A DNA stretch of 8,063 bases. Origin: Spirochaetia bacterium. GTDB lineage: Bacteria > Spirochaetota > Spirochaetia > Treponematales > Breznakiellaceae. Below the pieces are notes generated by a model. The model did not search any database and had not been told where the DNA came from. It was given only the letters and a program-made list of their open reading frames with translations. Location: assembly GCA_026002025.1 (NCBI GenBank), contig BOAU01000087.1, positions 1 to 8,063 of the forward strand, read 5' to 3'. The position numbers were made by a program, and so were the translations under genes. Numbering within the stretch: position 1 is the stretch's first letter; every line of letters starts with the position of its first letter. Below are positions 1 to 6,200 of this stretch, piece after piece.

Positions 1-471
1 CCCCCCCCCCGTGCGCTTCCATTTTTGAAAAGCTCCGGACTGAAAAATCACATGGTTAAAATCGGCGTTATCTTCTTTCTCATGTATAAGTTCCAGGCGT
101 TCACCGGCGCTTTTTATCATCCGGGACAGCTCATCCTTATCAATGTTTATTTTGAGAATATAATCATTGGCGCCCAGCTGTATCGCCTTGCGCATGTAAA
201 TATAATCCTGGTGACAGGTTAGTATAATGACATATACATTGGGAAACTCGCGCTTTAAGTGCGAGAGCATGGTTAACCCGTCCATTACAGGCATGGCAAT
301 ATCCAGAAATATAATATCCGGACGCCATTTCCTGCACAATGCCAGCCCATCCCGGCCATTATTGGCTTCGCCTATCCATTCCGCGTTTATGCCCTGCCAG
401 TCAAATAAACGCAGATTGTCCCGTACCGGCGCGTCATCATCTATAGCCAAAATACGCAGCGGTTTGTTCAT
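1..471 (-). CDS. Response regulator, receiver domain (YesN/AraC-type), 3' end beyond window
   Basis: Cytoplasmic response regulator of a two-component system; 157 residues are visible and the frame runs open off the left edge. The receiver domain fills about residues 4-125. It has the acidic pocket DDD at 11-13, the phospho-acceptor Asp57 (context FLDIAMPVMDG), Thr85 and the conserved Lys107 (NDYILK). The stretch LTCHQDYIYMRKAIQLGA (84-101) resembles the SCH-D-F-Y-A-LGA pattern of YesN-family regulators, which normally carry a C-terminal AraC-type DNA-binding domain; that domain would lie outside the window. The residue after Lys107 is Ile instead of the usual cis-Pro, a known variation in this family. 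The start at 471 is chosen because AAGG lies 7 bases upstream and the promoter at 496-525 would start the message near 488-490. An in-frame ATG at 489 lacks a Shine-Dalgarno site. It probably controls the neighbouring transport operon. The partner histidine kinase is not visible. Confidence 0.9.
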   Translation of the reverse strand, partial: MNKPLRILAIDDDAPVRDNLRLFDWQGINAEWIGEANNGRDGLALCRKWRPDIIFLDIAMPVMDGLTMLSHLKREFPNVYVIILTCHQDYIYMRKAIQLGANDYILKINIDKDELSRMIKSAGERLELIHEKEDNADFNHVIFQSGAFQKWKRTGGG

Positions 472-495
472 ATTAAGACCTTGCAGCATTCCGGC

Positions 496-525
496 ATTAT
501 CTCATTGCATTACCGCTGTTGTCAA
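496..525 (-). promoter_or_regulatory. Sigma-70 promoter for the response regulator gene
   Basis: On the minus strand a perfect -35 box TTGACA lies at 525-520. After an 18-base spacer follows the -10 box GATAAT (501-496, five of six consensus bases), preceded by TG at 504-503, giving an extended -10. Transcription would begin around 490-488, leaving a leader of roughly 18 bases with the AAGG ribosome binding site at 482-479. It sits in the 108-base gap between the binding-protein gene and the regulator gene, so the regulator can be made independently of the upstream operon. Three near-repeats of AATGC lie in and just after the spacer (about 511, 498 and 490) and might be regulator contacts, but that is speculative. 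Confidence 0.75.
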
Positions 526-544
526 CATTTTTGGGTCCCATTCT

Positions 545-578
545 CTGCTCAGGGGGCGGATGAACCGCCCCCTGGCAG
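545..578 (-). terminator. GC-rich stem-loop after the binding-protein gene (candidate 3'-end hairpin)
   Basis: A perfect 9-bp inverted repeat AGGGGGCGG / CCGCCCCCT (551-559 and 565-573) with a 5-base loop begins a few bases after the TAA of the solute-binding protein. After a small internal loop it can be extended by CTGC/GCAG (578-575 with 548-545). No U-run follows on either strand, so it is not a standard Rho-independent terminator. It could stabilise the 3' end of the transport mRNA, take part in Rho-dependent ending, or reduce read-through into the regulator. Its position, between an operon end and a fresh promoter, supports a transcript-end role. Confidence 0.45.
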
Positions 579-579
579 A

Positions 580-2082
580 TTATTTGATAAACCCAAAGGA
601 TTTGGCCTGTTCTTCATAGGCCTTCATATATACGCTTATCTTGAACTGATTTTCCAGTTCGGTGAGGAACCTTGGATAATCCGCTATAGGTCTGCGGCCA
701 TAGATAAATTTGATAATTTCATCATCTATGTACCTGTCCAGATCAGCCTTGTTGTAACCCTCCGGGGTAAGCATAAAGGGCATCAGATTCCGCAGGCGGG
801 GCAGATCGTTGGCAAAGGAAATCAGATCCTCATATCCCACGAATTTCGTATAAAGATATTCCAATTCAGTGCGTCCGACAAGCTGATATGCCCAGAAATA
901 ACCTCCCTCAGGACCCATCCTGTCGGTGGCTACGACCTTTCCGTTCACCATATTGTAATGGGCGCCTTCAATGCCATAGCTCGCAAGCCGTAAACCTTCC
1001 GTCGAAGATAAATAGTTGAAAATCTCGAATACTTTCTCGAGTTTAGCCGGATTCCTGGAGAGACTTTCAGCTATACTCAGCAGCCCGGAAGTATAAAACG
1101 AGTGTGAAGAAGCGTAATTGGTACCCCTGGGGCCGGTTGGCACCCCTAAAGCTATCCAATCTGCCCTGGGGTTAACCTCTTTAATGAGCGTCATATTCTT
1201 GGCGGGAAAAGTCCAGTCATGATAAAAAAACCCAATTTTTCCCTGAATAGCCTTTTCCTGTACCTTGTTTGAATCGGTAAGGGTGAAAAGTTCCGGATCT
1301 ACCCCGCCCGCATCGATCAGGCTTTTTATTTCGTTGAGTACCACCGGCATATCGCTCTCAAAGAGGGAATTTACCAGCTTGTTATCCTTTACGTAGATCT
1401 CTTTCGGTTGGCCTATACCGTAACCGCCGAATAGGTAAGTGAATGCATCGTAACCGCCGGAAGCAAGGCCGACTGTGTCCTTGACCCCGTTGCCGTCCGG
1501 ATCATTATTGGCGAATTTTATGGCCACATCCCGGAACTGCCCGGTGGTTTCAGGGACCTTCAGGTTCAACGCATCCAGCCAATCTTTCCGGATATTATAA
1601 TAGCTATAAGGGATATTTGGCGCTTTGGAAATGGCATACAGTTTACCATCCACATAACCGGGGGTCATGTCCTGTCCCAAATATGATACCACAGGCTGCA
1701 GCTTGTTGAGATAGGGGGTAATTTCCAATATGGTTCCCTCTTTTGCATGTTTAACCAGATCCGTGCGGTTAGGCATCCATAATATATCAGGCATATCGCC
1801 GCCCGCGATACGGACATTGAGCTGACTCCGGTAATCGTCACTGCGAAGCGAGGTGTTCATGGTCAGGTTAATGTTCAGCTTTTTCTGCAGAGCCTGCAGG
1901 ATGGGATCCTGATCTGCCGAGGGCAGTATAACGCCGATGCCCTCAAAAATTTCGATATCCATGGGTTTTTGGCCGCCGCCGGAATCAGCCGCTTTGTTAC
2001 CTCCGGCAAAAGCAGAACCCGAAGAAACCAGCATCGACACTGCCAGAGCCGCCCAAAAAACAATTTTTGTTTTTTCTTTCAT
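580..2082 (-). CDS. Sugar ABC transporter solute-binding protein (LplA-like, family 1)
   Basis: Extracytoplasmic binding protein of 500 residues that would capture an oligosaccharide and deliver it to the two permeases encoded just upstream. A signal peptide is clear: KEKTK, a hydrophobic stretch to about residue 21, then the signal-peptidase-I site SAFA|GG after residue 26. There is no lipobox cysteine, unlike the lipoprotein LplA of Gram-positive bacteria. A polar, Gly/Ser/Lys-rich linker follows (27-40). Family features include AGGDMPDILWMP (93-104) and the metal-loop-like DPDGNGVKDT (about 194-203). The start at 2082 is chosen because GGAGG (2095-2091) lies 8 bases ahead. The in-frame TTG at 2097 is upstream of that site and would add MEDDV before the signal peptide. 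It lies 63 bases after the LplC-type permease gene, in the same transcription direction. The ligand cannot be read from the sequence; the neighbouring hydrolase suggests an arabinose-containing or other plant-type saccharide (inference). Confidence 0.92.
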   Translation of the reverse strand: MKEKTKIVFWAALAVSMLVSSGSAFAGGNKAADSGGGQKPMDIEIFEGIGVILPSADQDPILQALQKKLNINLTMNTSLRSDDYRSQLNVRIAGGDMPDILWMPNRTDLVKHAKEGTILEITPYLNKLQPVVSYLGQDMTPGYVDGKLYAISKAPNIPYSYYNIRKDWLDALNLKVPETTGQFRDVAIKFANNDPDGNGVKDTVGLASGGYDAFTYLFGGYGIGQPKEIYVKDNKLVNSLFESDMPVVLNEIKSLIDAGGVDPELFTLTDSNKVQEKAIQGKIGFFYHDWTFPAKNMTLIKEVNPRADWIALGVPTGPRGTNYASSHSFYTSGLLSIAESLSRNPAKLEKVFEIFNYLSSTEGLRLASYGIEGAHYNMVNGKVVATDRMGPEGGYFWAYQLVGRTELEYLYTKFVGYEDLISFANDLPRLRNLMPFMLTPEGYNKADLDRYIDDEIIKFIYGRRPIADYPRFLTELENQFKISVYMKAYEEQAKSFGFIK

Positions 2083-2090
2083 AACATCAT

Positions 2091-2095
2091 CCTCC
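2091..2095 (-). promoter_or_regulatory. Ribosome binding site of the solute-binding protein gene
   Basis: GGAGG, 8 bases before the ATG at 2082. It fixes the start: the alternative TTG at 2097 lies upstream of this motif and partly abuts it (TTGGAGG). A strong site is expected, since binding proteins are made in excess over permeases. Confidence 0.85.
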
Positions 2096-2145
2096 AAAAA
2101 AAATTTAAAAACTTCTAAAAACTTATGTTGTTAAAAGTTTTTTTA
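2096..2145 (-). promoter_or_regulatory. A/T-rich intergenic leader with alternative hairpins before the binding-protein gene
   Basis: This stretch between the LplC-type permease stop codon and the binding-protein ribosome site is almost pure A/T. AAAAACTT (2142-2135) can pair with either of two direct copies of AAGTTTTTA (2124-2116 and 2114-2106, period 10). A run of eight T (2103-2096) lies directly before GGAGG. The weak stem followed by a U-run resembles a leaky attenuator or mRNA processing site that would adjust binding protein against permease levels. It could also act as a translation-enhancing A/U leader. A -35-like TTAACA (2134-2129) has no convincing -10 partner. Function is inferred only. 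Confidence 0.4.
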
Positions 2146-3000
2146 CTATTTAATCGCCCCCAGAAAAATCCCTTTTGTAAAATATTTCTGAATAAAAGGG
2201 TATACCGCAAGAATGGGAGCGCTGGCTACAATAATTGCGGCCATTTGCATGGTACGGGTTGGAATTATTACATCAGGATTGTTCGCAAAATTCTGGGACT
2301 GCATTAATATCTGCCTGATAACTACCTGCAGGGGATACAAATTAGGTTTAGTGATATACATGATTCCGGCAAAAAACTGGTTCCATTGCCCCACAGCGAA
2401 ATAAAGACCGATAGTCATAAGCATGGGCAGGGAGAGGGGTAAAACAACCTTTATCAGGATCAGGGATTCTCCCGCGCCGTCGATACGCGCCGCTTCAATA
2501 AGTTCGTTTGGCAGATTCTCAAGAAAACTTTTGGCCAGAATCACATTAAAAGTCCACATGGCGCCGGGGAGTATCATGGCCCAAAGTGTATTGATCAGTC
2601 CAAGGCTCCTGACCAGGATATAGGTGGGTACCATACCGCCGCTGAACAGCATGGTGAATACCACACTAAAAATCAGGAAAGAACGGCCGGGCAGTTCCTT
2701 CCGCGACAAAGGGTAGGACATTAACAGGGTCAAAAACAGGGAAATCAGGGTCCCGACAACGGTGACATGGGTTGTCACATACATGGACCGGGGGATCACA
2801 TTCTTGCCCCATATCTCCCGGTACGCGGCAAAGGTGGGCCGTTTTGGGATGAGCAGAAAACCTCCTTTCAGCACTTCTGACAGGGGAGTTATTGAAACGG
2901 TAAGCACATACAAGAGGGGGAATAAAGCGCAGGAGCCCACAATGGCGAGTATAAAGTATACGACAGCGTCAAAAATTCTGTCGCTTGCGCTTTTTACCAT
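2146..3000 (-). CDS. Carbohydrate ABC transporter permease, LplC/YtcP type
   Basis: Inner-membrane permease of 284 residues, full length for the family. A membrane segment near residues 11-35 is followed by several more: about 72-96, 106-130, 135-155, 183-205 and 250-268. The cytoplasmic EAA loop, which contacts the ATPase, is EAARIDGAGESLILIKVVLP at 169-188. GGMVPTYILVRSLGLINTLW (121-140) and the C-terminal GIFLGAIK match the YtcP/LplC branch of the MalG-like permeases (COG0395). The ATG at 3000 has GGAGGG 8 bases upstream, inside the end of the LplB-type gene. The two genes overlap by 7 bases (2994-3000), which favours coupled translation and a 1:1 heterodimer. Substrate is not readable; an oligosaccharide is likely from family and context. 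Confidence 0.94.
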   Translation of the reverse strand: MVKSASDRIFDAVVYFILAIVGSCALFPLLYVLTVSITPLSEVLKGGFLLIPKRPTFAAYREIWGKNVIPRSMYVTTHVTVVGTLISLFLTLLMSYPLSRKELPGRSFLIFSVVFTMLFSGGMVPTYILVRSLGLINTLWAMILPGAMWTFNVILAKSFLENLPNELIEAARIDGAGESLILIKVVLPLSLPMLMTIGLYFAVGQWNQFFAGIMYITKPNLYPLQVVIRQILMQSQNFANNPDVIIPTRTMQMAAIIVASAPILAVYPFIQKYFTKGIFLGAIK

Positions 3001-3905
3001 AAACCCTGCCCTCCCAGACGCTTGGCTATAAGATTGGAAGCTCCGATCAGTAAAATGCCTATCACCGATTTAAATAGTCCGACTGCCGCTCCCAAACTGA
3101 AATTAAGCTGTTCCAGTCCCGTGCGGTAAACCCAGGTATCGATAATGTCGGATACTGAATAAACCAGGGGATTGTAAAAAATATAAACCTGATCGAACCC
3201 GGCGTCCAAAACAGATCCAAGCCGCAGGATCAGTAATACCACTATTACCGAACTGATAGAGGGAATGGTGATGTTCCATATCATTTGCAGACGGGAGGCC
3301 CCGTCAATACGGGCCGCCTCGTAGAGACAAGGGTCTATACCGGTCATTGCGGCCAGATAAATAATGGCGCTCCAGCCGCACTCCTTCCAGATGTCGGTAA
3401 AGACCAGTACCTGACGGAAATAAACCGGGGACGATAAAAACGGTATTGCTTTAAAACCCATCGCGCCCCAGGCCTGGTTGATCAGTCCGTCAGTTTCTGA
3501 CAAAAAAACAAGAACAATACCATACACAATGATCCATGACAAAAAATGAGGGATATACGTAAGGGTTTGAACAAAACGCATAACAAGTTTATTGGCGCAT
3601 TCGTTTAGGAGCAAAGCCAGGATAATGGCAAAACTCATACCCAGGGCCAGCTTTGCCAGACTGAGGACAAGGGTATTGCCGATCAGCTGGCTGAAGTAAT
3701 TGCTGTTGAAAAACGAAAAAAAGTGTTTTAAGAGCGGTTCCGCCCAGGGACTCTTTAAAATACCCTGCTTTAAATTGAAATCCTTAAAAGCGATAACCGC
3801 ACCGTACATGGGGACATACCTGAATATGATAAACCATGCAAGACCCGGTAAAACCATTAAATAGGAGGCACGGAAATACCAGGCTTTTTTTAACGATTTG
3901 TTCAA
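2994..3905 (-). CDS. Carbohydrate ABC transporter permease, LplB type
   Basis: Inner-membrane permease of 303 residues and partner of the LplC-type protein. The N-terminal segment (about 14-30) runs into FRYVPMYGAVIAFKDFNLKQ (28-47), the characteristic start of LplB-like permeases (COG4209). Further membrane segments lie at about 75-100, 113-135, 175-190, 215-230 and 270-290. The EAA loop is EAARIDGASRLQMIW (196-210). The start codon is TTG at 3905. It is preferred because AAGGGG (3918-3913), which overlaps the stop codon of the upstream gene, lies 7 bases ahead, and because the resulting N-terminus has the family's usual length. It begins 11 bases after the 760-residue gene and overlaps the next permease by 7 bases, so it is firmly within the same operon. 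No ATPase gene accompanies it here. Confidence 0.94.
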   Translation of the reverse strand: MNKSLKKAWYFRASYLMVLPGLAWFIIFRYVPMYGAVIAFKDFNLKQGILKSPWAEPLLKHFFSFFNSNYFSQLIGNTLVLSLAKLALGMSFAIILALLLNECANKLVMRFVQTLTYIPHFLSWIIVYGIVLVFLSETDGLINQAWGAMGFKAIPFLSSPVYFRQVLVFTDIWKECGWSAIIYLAAMTGIDPCLYEAARIDGASRLQMIWNITIPSISSVIVVLLILRLGSVLDAGFDQVYIFYNPLVYSVSDIIDTWVYRTGLEQLNFSLGAAVGLFKSVIGILLIGASNLIAKRLGGQGLW

Positions 3906-3912
3906 ACCTTTA

Positions 3913-3918
3913 CCCCTT
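3913..3918 (-). promoter_or_regulatory. Ribosome binding site overlapping a stop codon, before the TTG start of the LplB-type gene
   Basis: AAGGGG shares its two A with the TAA that ends the 760-residue gene and stands 7 bases from the TTG at 3905. A second purine stretch, AAAGG (3911-3907), is too near the start to serve. The overlap of stop codon and ribosome site suggests coupled translation at moderate strength. Confidence 0.6.
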
Positions 3919-6199
3919 ATTCGTAAACAAACCAGGCTGTAGCCCGGCAGTCCCTGTTTACCCTGACCTTAATCCAATGGGCGGAGTATCCTTCAGGGAA
4001 CCGGTAATTGACGGTTTCACCTTTCGGTACACGGATAGTGCTGTAGACGCTCCATTGATCATCCGCCGCAAAGTCAACCAGCAGGGTGAATTCCACATCT
4101 TCCTGCGCATCATGGGAAAGGGCGACTGATTTGTTCAAATAACCTGCCATAAGGTAGGGATCGCCGGGAATGGCGGCTTCCATGGGCGTATCCTTGCAGG
4201 GACCGCCGACGCCGCGGGGAGGACCGAAATTCCACAGATCATCTACATTACCCAGCCAAATTCCCAGAGAACCGTCCTTTGAATAGACACAATGTGCGCC
4301 TTTTCCCGTAACACCGGATAAAACCAGCATTCCGCGCCAGGAAGCAAAATCTTCTATACAGCGGTTGTGTGTTGTAACCGGCTTGATCCTGCGGAACCCG
4401 CCGGATTCAGGACGGGGCAGTTCGAAAATTGTACCGCAGGCGTTAATAAGTTCCCGCTCGGTAACTACTTCCCGTATCCCCCGCCCATAGAGAGCCGTCC
4501 AGGATGCATTCCCCCTGGGCAGCCTGAAACGTACACCATCGGGACCGACACAACGCACCGATTTATCATCCACCGTAATGGTATTCTGAATTTGGGCAGT
4601 ACTTTCCACATGCTTCTGTACTTTCGGATCATCAATTCCCCGGAGTTCCATATCCCCGCCAATTTCGTAAAGACGTCCGTTTTTCAGGATATTAAGTTTT
4701 AAGTCTTCTCCTTCCCCGGCATGCAGTAAAGCCGGAGTCCCCTTGTCAGGTTTTTCAGCAAGCCCCTCAATAAGAGCCTTGTCTGCTTCGGGACGGCTTG
4801 CGGGGAGATAATCCAGGGATGCCCGGACATTACTGACATCGTTTTCCGGTATAAGCCGTATCCATTCCGCTTTGATAGAAGGATCGAAAACATGGGCCGT
4901 ATATCCGTAGGGTTTTACCGCCACATTATCGATTGTTTTCCATTTGCCGTCTCCTCCGTCGGCTTCCACGATAAAATGAGCTGTTTGGTAATGATCCGTC
5001 TGGATATGCAATACATGGCGATCAAACCCGGCATACAATATCGGATCAGAGGGTACGCCGCCCATCAGAATCTCATTTAGATAGATCCCGGCCCAGCCTG
5101 CGGGCCTTCCCAGTTTTTCCAGATCCTTTGGGCTGGTAAACCAGAGATTGGACTGCTGGCGTCCCAAAATAGCATTATCAAAACAGCTTGCATCATCGCA
5201 GGCAAACACTATCTCATTGTTGAAAACATCGCAGTCCGCGATCATTTTTAAATGCAGGGCGATTGCTTTAATTCCCCCGGTGACGCCCTTTGAGAACCCT
5301 TCCGGGAACCAGTAAAACAGGCCATGCTCAAACATAAGGCGGCCAAATCCTTCAACAGTCCGGATGCGCGGCCATTCGGTATACCAGCCATGATCCGCAT
5401 CCTGGGTATAGCTGCCCTTGGGCAGACGGTAACGGCGCCAAACACCGTCTTCCCGTAATCTCAAGAGGGCTGATTTCTTATCCCATCCTAAAGACCAAAT
5501 AGGATCCGCGCTGTCTTTTTCTCCATATAAACCGCCCGGTCCCGTAACTTCGGTATGCTTTTCCTGATCAACGATTATCCAGGAAGCGAGCTGCTGGGGG
5601 TCTCCATTACCATCCCATTCGGCCAAAACTCCGCCGATACCGTTATTTGTAAAATAAAAATGCCCCTGCCCGGTATATCCGCCTTTGCCATGAACACCGG
5701 GAAGCTGTAGTTTTGGATCACGGGGAAGACTTGAATCCGCATACTCATCAGACCGATCCTTGCGGAGCTGTTTAAAGGCCAGGGTATGGACGTTTACCTC
5801 GTACAAACCGCCTTCCATGGTATTGATATACACAAAATTTGCGGGATCCTTCAGATGCCGGCCCATACCGGTAAAACGGCCGATTGTTTTTTCAGGATTC
5901 AAAGCCCTTACCTTACCCTGGCGGTCGATAAAGTAGGGCCCTATTATCAACTGGTCTGATTCTTTATGAAACATCCGGTTGGCATGTGTACCGCCGACAC
6001 TTTCCGGATGTGCTGTCAAGGTAAGATCCTTATCAATGGAGTAGAGTTTATTATCATCACCTTTATTCCCGCTTGCCGGATAGGGTGTAAACCACAGTTT
6101 CCCTGCCCAGACTACCGCCGTACCTATTCCAACTTCCGAATGGCCTTCATTGGTAATGGCCAGATGCGGATAAATACCGCTAATTCGAATATGACTCAT
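3917..6199 (-). CDS. Unrecognised 760-residue cytoplasmic protein, propeller-like with an internal duplication
   Basis: I do not recognise a named family. The 760 residues lack a signal peptide and membrane segments, so the protein is probably cytoplasmic. The N-terminal part has propeller-like strands: GKLWFTPY (33-40), NKLYSID (50-56), DQLIIGPYFID (82-92), NFVYINTMEGGLYEV (121-135) and GHFYFTNNG (179-187). Residues 251-464 and 554-760 align with each other at an offset of about 295-303. Matching positions include DGV with RLP(K/R)G (251-262 and 554-563), H316/H611, W353/W648, DPxLxAG (385-391 and 680-686), W420/W716, WI (446/742) and Y464/Y759. Each copy ends in a 60-residue segment that looks like a small beta-sandwich. 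The ATG at 6199 stands 6 bases after GGAGG (6210-6206) and one base after the hydrolase stop codon. Tight coupling to the hydrolase and transporter suggests a role in processing the imported saccharide: a hydrolase, a lyase or a carbohydrate-binding partner. No catalytic residues can be named with confidence; H72, H316 and H611 in the motif region are candidates. Confidence 0.88.
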   Translation of the reverse strand: MSHIRISGIYPHLAITNEGHSEVGIGTAVVWAGKLWFTPYPASGNKGDDNKLYSIDKDLTLTAHPESVGGTHANRMFHKESDQLIIGPYFIDRQGKVRALNPEKTIGRFTGMGRHLKDPANFVYINTMEGGLYEVNVHTLAFKQLRKDRSDEYADSSLPRDPKLQLPGVHGKGGYTGQGHFYFTNNGIGGVLAEWDGNGDPQQLASWIIVDQEKHTEVTGPGGLYGEKDSADPIWSLGWDKKSALLRLREDGVWRRYRLPKGSYTQDADHGWYTEWPRIRTVEGFGRLMFEHGLFYWFPEGFSKGVTGGIKAIALHLKMIADCDVFNNEIVFACDDASCFDNAILGRQQSNLWFTSPKDLEKLGRPAGWAGIYLNEILMGGVPSDPILYAGFDRHVLHIQTDHYQTAHFIVEADGGDGKWKTIDNVAVKPYGYTAHVFDPSIKAEWIRLIPENDVSNVRASLDYLPASRPEADKALIEGLAEKPDKGTPALLHAGEGEDLKLNILKNGRLYEIGGDMELRGIDDPKVQKHVESTAQIQNTITVDDKSVRCVGPDGVRFRLPRGNASWTALYGRGIREVVTERELINACGTIFELPRPESGGFRRIKPVTTHNRCIEDFASWRGMLVLSGVTGKGAHCVYSKDGSLGIWLGNVDDLWNFGPPRGVGGPCKDTPMEAAIPGDPYLMAGYLNKSVALSHDAQEDVEFTLLVDFAADDQWSVYSTIRVPKGETVNYRFPEGYSAHWIKVRVNRDCRATAWFVYE
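3920..4540 (-). repeat. Second copy of the internal protein repeat
   Basis: Encodes residues 554-760 of the 760-residue protein and aligns collinearly with residues 251-464. The copy carries DGVRFRLPRG, THNR (610-613), the GPP-RG-GG turn (659-666), IPGDPYLMAGY (677-687) and a closing sandwich-like segment with W716 and W742. The similarity is visible only in protein, so the duplication is old. Confidence 0.65.
4808..5449 (-). repeat. First copy of the internal protein repeat
   Basis: Encodes residues 251-464 of the 760-residue protein. Matching landmarks are DGVWRRYRLPKG (251-262), H316, NLWF (351-354), G364/P366/G368/G371, VPSDPILYAGF (382-392), W420, V428, F438 and AEWI (444-447). From residue 310 to 464 the match to the second copy needs only about one single-residue gap. 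Confidence 0.65.
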
Positions 6200-6200
6200 A

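Noticed and set aside
472..489. Earlier ATG start for the response regulator, adding MLQGLN
   Set aside because: No Shine-Dalgarno motif precedes it and it coincides with the predicted transcription start; ATG at 471 has AAGG 7 bases upstream.
532..540. Short palindrome TGGGACCCA upstream of the regulator promoter
   Set aside because: Nine bases with a single-base centre is too short to claim as an operator, and no second copy was noticed in the window.
481..993. Plus-strand open frame of 170 codons
   Set aside because: It is antisense to the binding-protein gene and to the promoter region, shows no recognisable domain, and has no supporting ribosome site. It is a shadow of the minus-strand gene.
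2083..2097. Earlier TTG start for the binding protein, adding five residues
   Set aside because: It lies upstream of the GGAGG motif that serves the ATG at 2082 and would put acidic residues before the signal peptide's basic region.
2096..2134. Possible promoter (TTAACA at 2134-2129) for the binding-protein gene
   Set aside because: The best -10 candidate at acceptable spacing (TTTAAA) is weak and needs a 19-base spacer; such matches are expected in nearly pure A/T sequence.
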